From: Thalassia testudinum
Taxonomy: Eukaryota > Streptophyta > Magnoliopsida > Alismatales > Hydrocharitaceae
NCBI GenBank assembly: GCA_037157565.1
Contig: JAZHRO010000003.1
Span: 40,561,001-40,625,000 of the forward strand
DNA length: 64,000 nucleotides
Direction: 5' to 3'
The notes under the pieces are model-generated. The model was not told the DNA's origin. It made no database searches and saw only the letters and a program-made list of their open reading frames with translations. Positions 53,873 through 64,000 of the stretch are shown piece by piece. The translations under genes were made by a program, and so were the position numbers. The number at the start of each line of letters is the position of its first letter. Within the stretch, counting starts at the first letter, position 1.

Positions 53873-55870
53873 ATGGACCACATTGATTTTCATCCTTTCA
53901 CATCTTGCCCACACCCTCACCCCCACTCTGCATCCTTCGATCCCAGACGCCGAGATGGTCCATTCCTTGATGGACATAATGACAATCATTGGGATCCGTT
54001 TTACTCCTATTATAGGAGTATTGGACTAGTTAAGCCCCAAATTAGTGAGCAGAACTCAGGAGCGGGATTTGCTTTGCCCAATATCTCACATACCAAAGAA
54101 ATACCCAACCCACCCTCCCTGAAAGCTTATAATGGTTGGACAAACACTCCTGGGTACTATAAGCCTGAGCCTGACTTCTCTTATGATAGAAATGACCTCT
54201 CCTCTTTGAAGATGGAAATACAGAAAATGCAAAATGAAATGAGTGAATTGTTAGGAGAATCTTTGAGAGCAGGCCAACAAGAAAGAGATGAAATTAGCCA
54301 CCCAATCTGCCCCATTGACGATGACGTACACCCCTCTACAATAGATGCATCTCCCGTGGGAAAGCTACACTTTAAGTTGAAGGGAAATTCTGGGGAGAAT
54401 AGCTACTTTTCGAGGATCGATTTTGAAACCTCCCCATTAGATGACACTTCCTTGAGAGATCTACACTTTAGGTGGGAGGAAAAAACACATGAAAGTAGCT
54501 ATGCATTGGATGAAGAATGGTGGCAACCCGAGGAAGATGATGATAAGGTTGAGTATCCACCTGAATTATATTGGAGTCAAAAGAAGGGAATGATGGTACC
54601 ATTGGAAGACCTCGACCCAGATGATAGTATTTTCGTGACATTTGATGAAGTGGGTCAAAGTCAAGTTGTTAATCCTACCCTCCCTTCTGATCACGATATG
54701 GAACTCAAACCCACCCTTAGGGAACCTAACGCTAAAGAAATTGACCTATCTGAGGAGTCTGATGTAACCAATGTAAATAATTTACCTCAGATAGAGCACC
54801 CTAGGGGATCTGCTGAGATATTAAATGATTCTAGACCTCGGGTACATGATGAATTGTGTGATGAGGAGGAAGATGAATTATATGAGGAACCTACATTCAA
54901 GATTTGGAGTGACACTAAGGGTGATTATGTATTATTTGAAGAGTTAGCCCCTGAGGATGTCACAAATTTGACCAAATTAGGTTTCCTTGGCACACCCATT
55001 GATGATATTTCTCCTCATGATAAAATGATGGAAAATTTGGAAGCAATTTCTAAGATTTATGTGGATTCACATATAGACTCCGGGGAAGATTTGAGTAAAG
55101 AACAAAAACCTGGGGATGACATTGATAGGATAATCCCTAGATCTGTTGCTTCCAACCTGCCTTCATTCACTTCGAAGTCACCCTTTGATTCGCTTATATC
55201 TGAAAGCGAAATTGTGATTCCTGATGAAGAGCAGGAAGATCCACGTGATGGTGCAAGGAATGCTAGGGATGAAATTGAGGATTTAGAAAGAGTGTTTGGG
55301 ATGGACACCAAGCTGATTAAACCCAACCTAGATCTTATGGCCATCCCACAACCTCGTAACTTGGACACCCTAGACGATCCTTGCCTTAGAGAATTGCTCA
55401 TTTTTGTTCTGACTAGGGGGCTTAACAGACCAATATTTTCTGTAATGGAGTATCGGGTATGGATTGATGATTTCTTTAGTCAGTCCATTACCCTGGGGGT
55501 TTATCTCTATACCATTCCTTCCCCATTCTTTTTGGAGGATCCTTGTCATCCTACCCCTACCCCTTTGGAGGTTATTTTAACTGTTTATCCTTTAGAACCT
55601 CTTCTGGTGACCTGGGAAGATTTCATTCCCATTTTAGTTGGGCGAGCATTTGCTATCGGGATTCATCATCAACTCGCCAACATCCTAGGTTACCTATTTT
55701 CTAGGCCAACTTTGCTTTGCTCATTTTTAGGGCCTATTTATGCAATTCTTGAACCTGATTTGCAGGTTCTTCGGCTATTCAGCCCAGCTTTGACCCAGGT
55801 AATATCCTTCTATGCAATGAGGACATTGCAGATTTTAGGCATGGGGGGGTGTACTTGGGGATATACATAG
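53873..55870 (+). CDS. Intact 665-residue acidic protein of non-autonomous element B, function unknown
   Basis: The ATG at 53873 opens an uninterrupted frame to TAG at 55868-55870; it is the longest open frame in the window. No protease, RT or integrase motif is present. Residues 85-105 (YNGWTNTPGYY...PDFSYD) recall the Y-x-P-G-W-x-x-H-P-x-F-S-W motif of Athila Gag. Residues 107-137 could form a coiled coil. The middle is very acidic and holds two internal duplications: LHF[KR] units at 165-180 and 197-212, and W-S-x-x-K-G-x-x-V-x-[LF]-E-[DE]-L-x-P-[DE]-D at 234-251 and 345-362. The last 150 residues are hydrophobic, with RAFAIGIHHQL (591-601) similar to the tail of A and D. A Gag-derived protein that helps packaging by a helper is possible; this is inference. 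Confidence 0.8.
   Translation: MDHIDFHPFTSCPHPHPHSASFDPRRRDGPFLDGHNDNHWDPFYSYYRSIGLVKPQISEQNSGAGFALPNISHTKEIPNPPSLKAYNGWTNTPGYYKPEPDFSYDRNDLSSLKMEIQKMQNEMSELLGESLRAGQQERDEISHPICPIDDDVHPSTIDASPVGKLHFKLKGNSGENSYFSRIDFETSPLDDTSLRDLHFRWEEKTHESSYALDEEWWQPEEDDDKVEYPPELYWSQKKGMMVPLEDLDPDDSIFVTFDEVGQSQVVNPTLPSDHDMELKPTLREPNAKEIDLSEESDVTNVNNLPQIEHPRGSAEILNDSRPRVHDELCDEEEDELYEEPTFKIWSDTKGDYVLFEELAPEDVTNLTKLGFLGTPIDDISPHDKMMENLEAISKIYVDSHIDSGEDLSKEQKPGDDIDRIIPRSVASNLPSFTSKSPFDSLISESEIVIPDEEQEDPRDGARNARDEIEDLERVFGMDTKLIKPNLDLMAIPQPRNLDTLDDPCLRELLIFVLTRGLNRPIFSVMEYRVWIDDFFSQSITLGVYLYTIPSPFFLEDPCHPTPTPLEVILTVYPLEPLLVTWEDFIPILVGRAFAIGIHHQLANILGYLFSRPTLLCSFLGPIYAILEPDLQVLRLFSPALTQVISFYAMRTLQILGMGGCTWGYT
55817..55849 (+). 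other. Internal polypurine-tract-like sequence, element B
   Basis: GATTTTAGGCATGGGGGGG overlaps the last codons of the long ORF. It has seven Gs and is a stronger tract than the terminal one at 56971-56982. Comparable internal copies lie in A, D and F. Confidence 0.65.
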
Positions 55871-56946
55871 CATAATTGCATACATTTGTACATATATAAA
55901 AAAAAAAAAAAGTTTTGAGCTTAACTGGCTAAGTCCTGCATTCTTAAGCAAATCAGAACTCTAGCGTAGACTAAATTAATTCTAGGGTCAAACTTTAGAA
56001 GCTAAATAAACTACTACCTTTAGACCTTTAGGGTCCTTTGTGGACTTAAAAACTTAAGTAGGAGTTAAGTTGCGGACCATTCTTCAAGAGGTTGAGGAAG
56101 GGAAGCTAGGGTTTGAGTTAAAAGGTGGGGTAGTACCTGGAGTCTTATTCTACCTTTTGGTTTACGGGTCCTTGTAACCCAAGCATCCAAATTTTTCACA
56201 CTTGGTCTGGTAATTAACTTAATTTCTGAAAAGAGATTTGGTTCTCTTAGTTTTGGCTTAAGAGAGGCTTGAAAACACATTTTGATTGGAAGAGTTCCCG
56301 CCGCAGGAGAGGTGGAGTATATACTCACCTTGAGGATGCGATGGTAACATATTACCTCCTCGACGCTTGTCTCTTAGGATATCCATCCTACTGGGGGCAT
56401 GTAAGCGCATTGCGCGGTTCAGGTACCATGGGCGGCCCTATCTCGAAGTGCTGATTGCCATAGGCCTGAATTCGCTTAAGAAATCCATGGGCGATACTAT
56501 CTCGAAGTGTCGATTGCCAGGAGTTCTTGGGGTCGTTATGGGCGGTGCTATCTCGAAGCATCGAAAGCCAGGCACCCTTCGAGGTATGGTAATGGGGACA
56601 ATGAATCCGACACAGACCGTGTTGATAGCTGATCTGAGGTTAGACTTAGAAGAATCAAACAAAAAAAAAAAAAAGGGTATATATATTAAAAAAAAAAAAA
56701 TTCCTTTAACTCAAATAACTCGGACCAATGCAAAAGCACGGATGCTTTAATCTCAGGGATCAATAAACTTTAGGGTAGAGTCAGAAATCAAGGAAACTTG
56801 TGCTTGCAACTCGTCTTTAGCCGACCTAGTCTGTAACTTAGCAACTACTTAGCAACCTTGGGTTTAGAACCTGAACTTAATATGCTTCTGAAGGAAGACT
56901 AAGTGAGTTGACTAGTCTACTTAGAGTGCTAGGTTTCGCTTAATTT
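55871..56946 (+). other. 3' noncoding region of element B
   Basis: This is about 1.1 kb without coding sequence. Parts around 56260-56660 contain repeats of CTATCTCGAAG (near 56437, 56489 and 56548) and resemble the 3' noncoding region of F (about 22960-23350). An A-rich run lies at 56660-56700. Confidence 0.65.
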
Positions 56947-56982
56947 TGCTAGGGACTAGCAAAAACTAGCCATGGGGGTATT
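56947..56982 (+). other. Terminal polypurine tract of element B
   Basis: TGCTAGGGACTAGCAAAAAC followed by TAGCCATGGGGGTATT abuts the 3' LTR. It is the expected plus-strand primer site. Confidence 0.8.
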
Positions 56983-58710
56983 TGATTAGCCCATAGTTGT
57001 GGGCTATTTAAGTATTTAAGTGCCTATACATTAGATTAATTCTAACATTTATTTAGTATAAATTAGGATGTAAATAGATCAATTCATAGTTTTAATCTAA
57101 TTACATAATCCATACATTGCATTCATATCTTAAGTGCATTTAGAATTAGCTTAGAATAGCATTCATCTAATTAGATAACCAATTAGGTATATTGTTTTTA
57201 TTAACATAGAAGTTGAGGGTCTATACATAAATAACCCTAATATTTTAATAATATTTTCTTTATTCGTCTTCTTTCAGAACGGCTGGCTGCCGCTCCAACG
57301 CCCGGCTGCTGCAGTGATGAAGCCATTCAAGGGGGAGCGGATGTGGTGGATCTGGTCGGCGGCTGATTTCAAAATTGTTCAAGACACTACAAAAGGAGCA
57401 TGGAGGCAGCCGAGCTTAGTAGGCCTCCGCCACCGACCCACCACTGTGCAGAGAGAACCTCTCTCTTCCACTCCATACTGCCGGCCTCTACCGTGGCGGC
57501 GAGTCTCCACCACCGTGGGCGTGTGGTGTGACAGGCCACACCGCCATCCGGAGCTCGCCTGCATTACCGTGAGCACCTTAGCGTGCAACTCCCTCGCCCT
57601 CGTCGCAGACCGCCACCACCGAGCTACTGATCAGCCACCCTCTCAGTAACTTAAGACGTCTGGGAAATTTCCCAGACGTCTGAAGTTACCCGCTCACTTC
57701 ACCGCACGCGCCTGAAGTCGGCTGCAGACCCCTTCCCGCACCTGCAGAACCTTCAGCGCACCCACGTCCGTCAACCTTCAGCTCAAACACGCCTCAACTC
57801 TCCAACAGCCACGCCTCCGCTCAACAGCCTGCAGAACCTTCAGCGCACCCACGGCTGCGCCCTCCACCGCTCACCGGCTGCAGACCTACGCACGCCTGCA
57901 GATCAGCACAACCGAGCACGCCTCCTCCCGTGCCTACCGCTTGCAAGCGCCATTCACTCGCAACTGCAGAGTCCTTCGCCCACGCGCCTGCACCCTCCAA
58001 CAGCGCCTGCAGTCCACGCCGTTCACCACTGCGCCTGTAGAACTGCCAGCAACCGACCTCTGCAGACCCTCTGCCCACGCCAGCTTCCACCGCACACGCC
58101 AACCGCCTGCAGACCACCACGCAAGCGCCCTCCTGCAGACCACCGCCCGCGCACAACCGCGCGCCCTCTGCAGACCCGCCGCACGCCCACGCAAGCTGCC
58201 GGCTGCAGCACCTCCGCCAGAGCTCGTCCGGCCACCTCTGACCGCCGCGCGACTCACCGCCACCACCGATTCGAAGCCCTTGATCCAAGGGACCTCCTCC
58301 GAGCTTCCTGCGCCCGGCCATCGGCTCCTCGTCGCGCAAGACAATGGGGAAAAATTCCCCTATTTTGCTACAGTAAAATGTTAATTAAAATTTACATTTT
58401 CTTCCATTGCCACATTTTAATCATATTCTATTCACTCTGCATTGCGGAAAATATCCTGTTGTTTCTCATAATTGCCATTTCAGCATTGTTTCTTGCTTAA
58501 ACCTTAATCTAAAGGCAATCTTGGCTTGGTTCTTGTCCAAATTGACTCCGAACAAACATTTTTAAGTGGCGCGAATTTTAATACGTTATTGCCTCCCTGT
58601 GGATACGACCCGCTCCTCTACGAGTGGTTATTTCTTATTAAAAATTGATTAGTCGATTTTTCCACCACATTAAACTACAAACGACTTAAAAGCGAAAGAT
58701 CGGCCGGTCA
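56983..58710 (+). repeat. 3' LTR of element B
   Basis: This is 1728 bp, the same length as the 5' LTR, with the same hairpins and palindrome. ACGGG follows at 58711-58715 and gag of C resumes at 58716. Confidence 0.95.
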
Positions 58711-58715
58711 ACGGG

Positions 58716-61193
58716 CAATCACGACTTTCTCCCAGGGAGCTTGGGAGAAGTTACATGAAGCTTGGGATAGATTTCATGACCTCCGGAAATGGCCGCACCA
58801 TGGTATACCCAGATGGAAGCTAGCTCAGATCTTTTACCATGGGCTGGATGACACACATTGGTATCTAGCCAATGCATCTAGTGGCGGGAATTTCCTCGCA
58901 AAAGATGAGAACAGCGCATTTGAGCTATTTGAATTGTTAGCGGAGAACTCGATGAATGCCGCATCCATGAACCAGTTCCAGTGGCTTGGTCAGTAACGGG
59001 TTGGTGTCCACGAGGCTCACACCGAGTCTATTCGAGCCGACATGGATATCATCATCAAGCAGCTGGATAAAATAAACCTAATTTAGAAGAAGATTGACCA
59101 GATTAGTCAGGGTCAATCTGACTTGAGCTCTGTTGCTTCAAGACCCTCCTATGCAACTCAAGTCCCTCCTGCTCGAGTTAATCTATTCACTCGGGATGCA
59201 TCTTCTCCGTATTTACGAGATCCTACATATCAGGATCCTGTGAATAATCCAGATCTGGCACCTTATGACCAGGGTTACACACCACCTACAAATTATAATG
59301 TGTATCCCCTAGACGGATATACGTCTCAAACATCTTTGACCTACGAGGATGTCAGTGCTATCCAAGGATACGGGCGTAAAAACCCATATTCAGAGACGTA
59401 TAGCCCTGGTTAGTGCCAACATCCGAACTTCTCCTAGTCTGGTAATTCACAAAGACCACGTCAAGATCCACACTACCTGACCAGGCAATATGAGAATGTG
59501 CAAAACACATACCCTAGGTAGCAGCAACCCTGCTCTTTATACTAATCACTGCACCAAGCTGCCAACCACCCTCCAAAGCGGGCTGACCCTTTGGCAGCAC
59601 TGAAATAGGAGCTACAAGAATCAATGAGGAAATCCACACAAGATAGCTTGCAAATTATGAAGGCGATGGCTGATCAAATACAAACCATACAGAACACGCA
59701 GAACCAGCTGTTGCAGGAGCAAAGGACTCAGGGAGCCTTGCCCTCCCAACCCATCCCAAATCCTCGATATCTATAGGACCAAGGCACCCCGCCTATGTTT
59801 CAGGCACCGCAGGGATAGGCACACGCCATACTACAGGGTCCCCCTACACCACCTGGTTATGCACAAGGCCAGCCGCCTTTGCAGAGCCTCGTGTGTTCTG
59901 CCCCTTCCGCTCCCCCACCACCTCATGGACAACAAGCCGATGCACATGCTATCTCTTTGAGGAGCAGAAGGAAGACATTCGACCCACCACTTAGGTAGGC
60001 AGGTTCTGATTTTTCCCACCCTTCGCCGCAGTCGGGTTCGACTCCTTCATCTTAGGAGCCACCTGTGGTAGATAAGGGTAAGAAGCCACTCAACCCTGAG
60101 ATTCTCGTCCCTTTTCCTGAGGCGCTGACGTGAAATGTAGTATGAAAAAAGGATACACGGAATTTTGAGGACTTGAAGTAGATGTTCAAGGAAGTACATA
60201 TTCAGGTCCCCCTCCTCAAGGCAATCGATCACATTCTCGTTGTCGCTAGGTTCTTCAAGGACCATTATACCCTACAGCAATAGCCAAGAATTGGATGATC
60301 GGTGGTACTGTTGAAAGAGGCTAGTGCCGTGATTCTAGCTGACTTATAGCCGACGAAGAAATACCTTGGTACCCCACTTATATCCTACTTCTTGCAGGAT
60401 TCTCCATTTGATCGGGCCCTTCTAGGTGTGGATTTGTCCATCAACCTAACTCCCACTGCCGTATTTGATCGATTTCGATTTGGGGAGTTGAAGCCCTTTT
60501 TGGTCACGATTCAGCTGGCTAATAGATCAGTCAAAACACCGAGGGGGTGGTTGAGAACATGATCGTGAAAGTCCGTGGGTTCTGCTTTCTTGCAAATTTT
60601 TTCATTCTCGATATGGAAGTTCCTCCTAATCTTCGAGATGCACCAATTATTTTGGGTCGCCCATTTTTGGTGACAGCTAGAGCGAACATTGATTGTGCAT
60701 CCAGGTGTATGGAGATAGCCCTAGGCAATGAGCGACTTCGACTGGACATATTTAGGGCAACAAAGAACTTCGACTGTGATTGAATAGAGGTGGAAGGTGA
60801 AGACGAAGATGCGGCATACTGTGGTAACATTGGGCTCCTTTGCGACAACCCAATGTGTTATTCGTCTACACTATCAGGGTTCTTGGACCTCGATCCACAT
60901 GGGACTGAGACCACTGCACTACACATATCTCCCCGAGGATCTGACTATATACAGTGTGCTTCTGACCGTAGCACCCCTAATCTAGCTATCCTGATCCACA
61001 CATTACTGAATTGCCCTTGTTGTTGTAGGAAGATGTGGCTACAGCTAACGGGTTTCCTGTTAACGTAGTCACAACCAATTATTTCACAGGGAGTGACTCA
61101 GCGGGAATTCACATGCACATGCATCAGCAGATTCCCACCCTCGATTTTGCTCCTCCCACTCTCATTTCTGACTCTGACCCACCTGTGATTTAA
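58716..61193 (+). pseudogene. gag (3' part) and protease pseudogene of element C
   Basis: Gag continues after element B with EKLHEAWDRFHDL and runs through the Tyr/Pro/Gln-rich region (YDQGYTPP near 59265, QGYGRKNPYSE near 59360). Stops include TAA 58994-58996, TAG 59774-59776 and TGA 60131-60133. The protease lies at about 60180-60785 with ILGRPFLVTARANID near 60650. The catalytic D-L-G of this family is replaced by G-V-D at 60425-60433, so the protease would be inactive. It ends near 61193, where the RT part starts. Compared with A, the same frame is recognisable throughout. Confidence 0.87.
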
Positions 61194-64000
61194 TTGAAGC
61201 CCTTACCTGACTCACTTAAGTATGTGTTCTTGGGCGAAAGTGAAACATACCCAGTCATTATCAATGCCCACTTAACTCAAGAACGGGAGCACCAATTGAT
61301 TCTACACTGCAAGACCATAAAGCTACTATCAGGTGGAGCATTGATGATCTCCGTAGTATTCGCCCCTCGTATTACACTCATCACATTTACACAGATGAGG
61401 GGGTGAAACCTTTGAGACAACCTCAAAGATGACTTAACCTGAATATGCTAAAGGTTGTTAAGAAGGAGATCATCAAATGGCTAGTTGCAGGTATTGTATA
61501 CCAAATCTTAGACAGCCAATGGGTGAGTTCGATCTAGATAATGCCCAAGAATGCAGGACTCACCGTCATGAAGAATGAGAAGGGTGAATCCATCCCAACT
61601 CGCACTACGACATCTTGGTCGGTCTGCATAGACTATAGGAAACTGAACATGGCTACCCAGAAGGATCACTTTCCTTTGCCTTTCATTGATCAGATCTTGG
61701 AACAGTTAGCTGGACGCAGTTTCTTCTGCTTTCTGGATGGATACTCCGGGTATAATTAAGTAGCGATTATCCCGGAAGATCAAGACAAGACCACATTCAC
61801 ATGCCTCTTTGGAATATTCACTTTCAAGCAGATCCCCTTTGGTCTCTACAATGCACCAGCGACATTCCAGCATTGTATGATGGCCATCTTCTCTGACATG
61901 ATTGGGGACTTTGTGGAGGTATTCATGGATGACTTCTACATTTTCGGAGATGATTTTGCATCATGTCTTGATAACCTCACCAAGATCCTGAAATGGTGTA
62001 TTAAGGTAAACCTAGTACTATCCTGCGAGAAAGGCCATTTCATGGTGAGGGATGGCATAGTACTAGGGCACAAGATCTCCAAAAATGGACTCGAGGTCGA
62101 TCAAGCTGAATCTGAGATTATTTCCCACTTACCGCCACCCAGCTCGGTCAAGCAGATCAGATGATTCTTGGGTCACGTCGCCTTATATCGGAGATTTATA
62201 TGCGATTTCTCAAAAATTGCGTGGCCTTTGACAAATCTCCTGGTTGCCGAAGTCCCATTTGAATTTGATACCTCATGTCTCAATGCCTTTGAGACTTTAC
62301 GAAGGGCTATCTCCAACTCCTCGATTCTCCAACCACCCGACTGGTTGCTTGATTTTGAAATGATGTGCGGCGCCTCTTATTTTGCCGTCAGTGCTGTTTT
62401 AGGCCAGTGTTGGGAAAAACAACCCTTTGTCATATAATATGCTAGCAAGATGCTGAATGAGGCTCAACGCAATTACACTGTCACTGAAAAAGAACTGCTA
62501 GCACTAGCATTTGGGTTGGAGAAATTTAGATCTTACTTATTAGGGTCCAAGGTCATCATTTTCACTGACCACTCAGCCCTCTGGCATTCGTTGGCAAAGA
62601 AGGGTGCCAAACCACGGCTCATTAGATGGATCCTTCTATTATAGAAATTTGATATCGAAATCTGCAACAAAGCTGGAAAGCAAAATGTTGTGGTGGATCA
62701 CCTATCAATATTGGACCTTGACCACATTCCCTACTCCTTGCCTATCCACGAGCAATTTTCGGATGAATCTCTTTTGGTAGTTCATTCTGTTGAGTTCCCC
62801 AGGTACGTAGATATTGCAAACTACCTTGCTGCAGGCAAGATTCGCATGAACCTATCCAAGGACCAGAAACTCAAATTCACTCCAGAAGCCAAATACTACC
62901 TCTGGGATGACCCACTACTCTTCCACATTGGAGAGGACCAGATTATTCGAAGATGCATCCTAGACCTTGAGATCCCCAGTGTGTTATCCTTTTGCCATAA
63001 TGATGCTTGTGGCGGTCACCTCTCGCGACAGAAAACCACTGCAAAAATTTTGCAGTCAGGATTTTTCTGGCCAACCATCTACAGAGATACACACGAATAT
63101 GCCCAACACTGCAAACGATGTCAGTCGGTCGGTTCTATGACCAGGAGAGACATGAAGCCACTCCAGCCCATCATGGTCATAGAAATGTTTGACGTATGGG
63201 GCATCGATTTTATGGGCCCTTTTCCGAACTCGCATGGCTTTGACTACATGTTGCTAGCCGTTGACTATGTCTCAAAGTGGGTCGAGGCCATCCCGGTGAG
63301 ATGGGCTGACCATAAGACCATCATTTCTTTCGTATGGCAAAACATCTTCATGAGATTCGGAATACCCCATGCTCTGATTAGCGACGGGGGAAGCCACTTC
63401 ATTCACGCCCATTTTAGGTCATTATTAAAGAAATACGGGGTACGTCACCGTATGGCCACCATGTATCACCCGCAGACCAACGGGCAGGCTGAAGTGTCTA
63501 ACCGTTAGATCAAGCTGATTCTCCAGAAGATGGTTAGACCAGACAGGAAGGACTGGTCCGATAAATTAGTTGTTGCACTCTGGCCATATCGGACTGCACA
63601 CAAGGCCCTACTTGGAATGTCACCATATTGCATGGTATATGGTAAGGCCTGTCACCTTCTTGTTGAGCTGGAACACTACGCCTTTTGGGCGGTGTGAAAA
63701 TGCAACCTTGACCTTGAAGCAAGAGGTCAAGAACGGAAACTCCAGCTCAGCGAATTAGAAGAGATTCGGCAGGAGGCCTATGTTAACGCATTGATATACA
63801 AGGACAAGACCAAGGCCTTTCATGACCGCCACATCCGGAGGAAAGCATTCACACCCAACCAGTGAGTTTGGTTGTTTAATGCACAACTGAAACTGTTTGC
63901 ATTGAAGCTCAAGTCCAAGTGGACTGGCCCTTATGTTGTGATTCACCCATACCCTAATGGGGTAATCCAGATCAAGGAGCCTAAATGGCTGATGCCTCAA
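61194..64000 (+). pseudogene. pol pseudogene of element C: RT, RNase H and integrase
   Basis: The RT region has DHFPLPFIDQILEQL (about 61665), CFLDGYSGYN (about 61730) and intact catalytic FMDD at 61922-61933. RNase H has CGASYFAV (about 62365), where the expected catalytic Asp is Gly, then [12 protein letters not shown] (about 62480) and FTDHSAL (about 62562). Integrase (62690 onwards) has an HHCC-like zinc finger (H at HNDACGGH, C at CKRC), and the catalytic triad D in GIDFMGPF, D in ISDGGSHF and E in GQAEVSNR. Stops include TAA 61757-61759, TGA 62162-62164, TAG 62642-62644 and TAG 63506-63508, plus a frame change near 63690. The integrase C-terminus reaches the window edge. Athila lineage is well supported; no chromodomain is seen. 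Confidence 0.9.

Larger units (their letters stand above)
50870..58710 (+). mobile_element. Non-autonomous LTR retrotransposon B with one intact long ORF
   Basis: This is a complete 7841-bp element. Both LTRs are 1728 bp. A perfect duplication ACGGG lies at 50865-50869 and 58711-58715. It has a tRNA-Asp primer site, a 1.3-kb leader, one 665-codon open reading frame, 1.1 kb of noncoding DNA and a polypurine tract. It has no Gag of normal form, protease, RT, RNase H or integrase. By eye the LTRs differ at roughly 50-60 sites (about 3%), mostly transitions, so it is the youngest datable insertion here. It landed inside gag of C. Confidence 0.95.
46629..64000 (+). mobile_element. Athila LTR retrotransposon C (full gag-pol type), 3' end beyond window
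   Basis: This is a plus-strand element with 5' LTR, tRNA-Asp primer site, leader, gag, protease, RT, RNase H and integrase; integrase is still being read at the window end, so the 3' LTR is missing. Element B (7.8 kb) is inserted in gag. Its LTR, leader and gag-protease are close relatives of A, and its LTR of D. It is the only element here that keeps the whole set of enzymes, so its relatives are candidates to have mobilised A, D and B. All of its genes carry stops. Confidence 0.9.

Overview
This window looks like repeat-dense heterochromatin from a flowering plant with a large genome. I recognise no host gene, tRNA, rRNA or CRISPR array. Almost every base can be assigned to LTR retrotransposons, mostly Ty3/gypsy of the Athila type. 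The evidence is a Gag with the Athila-style capsid region, a D-L-G protease, long LTRs that start TGAT, and primer-binding sites that match the 3' end of plant tRNA-Asp as I recall it. There are also plant L1-type LINEs and a scrap of a Tekay/Del-like chromovirus. Nearly all genes are broken by stops and frameshifts. The species cannot be named from the sequence.

Layout. Element E (minus strand) occupies 1-2874 and resumes at 14127; element A (2875-14126, duplication CCTAG) is inserted in its leader. At 16113-16962 there is a probable solo LTR (I). It is followed by the 3' end of a chromovirus polyprotein and its LTR (16963 to about 19690), then a decayed Athila pol (element F, 19735-24120). 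F is split by a near full-length LINE (24121-41304, about 18-bp duplication). The LINE is split by element D (minus strand, 26801-38864, duplication AGGAG), and the 5' LTR of D is split by solo LTR J (34979-37320). F ends with its polypurine tract and 3' LTR from 41383. About 2 kb of unassigned AT-rich DNA follows, then a minus-strand LINE fragment G. G is cut by element C (46629 to the window end), whose gag is split by element B (50870-58710, duplication ACGGG).

How the parts relate. C is an Athila element with gag, protease, RT, RNase H and integrase, though it is decayed. A has the same LTR, leader and gag-protease but no RT, RNase H or integrase; its 3' half matches D. D and B lack retroviral enzymes and instead have one long acidic reading frame. 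In B this frame is intact (665 codons). This looks like a community of non-autonomous elements that need enzymes from Athila relatives. The least expected signals are: (1) an array of five inverted repeats leading up to and enclosing the TATA box in the A/C/D/J LTRs, with stem sequences that change while pairing is largely kept; (2) the intact B protein and the C-terminal motif it shares with A and D; (3) a duplicated polypurine-tract-like sequence in all four elements whose 3' parts are visible; and (4) six exact copies of CCACCAAATA in the 3' noncoding region of A and again in D.
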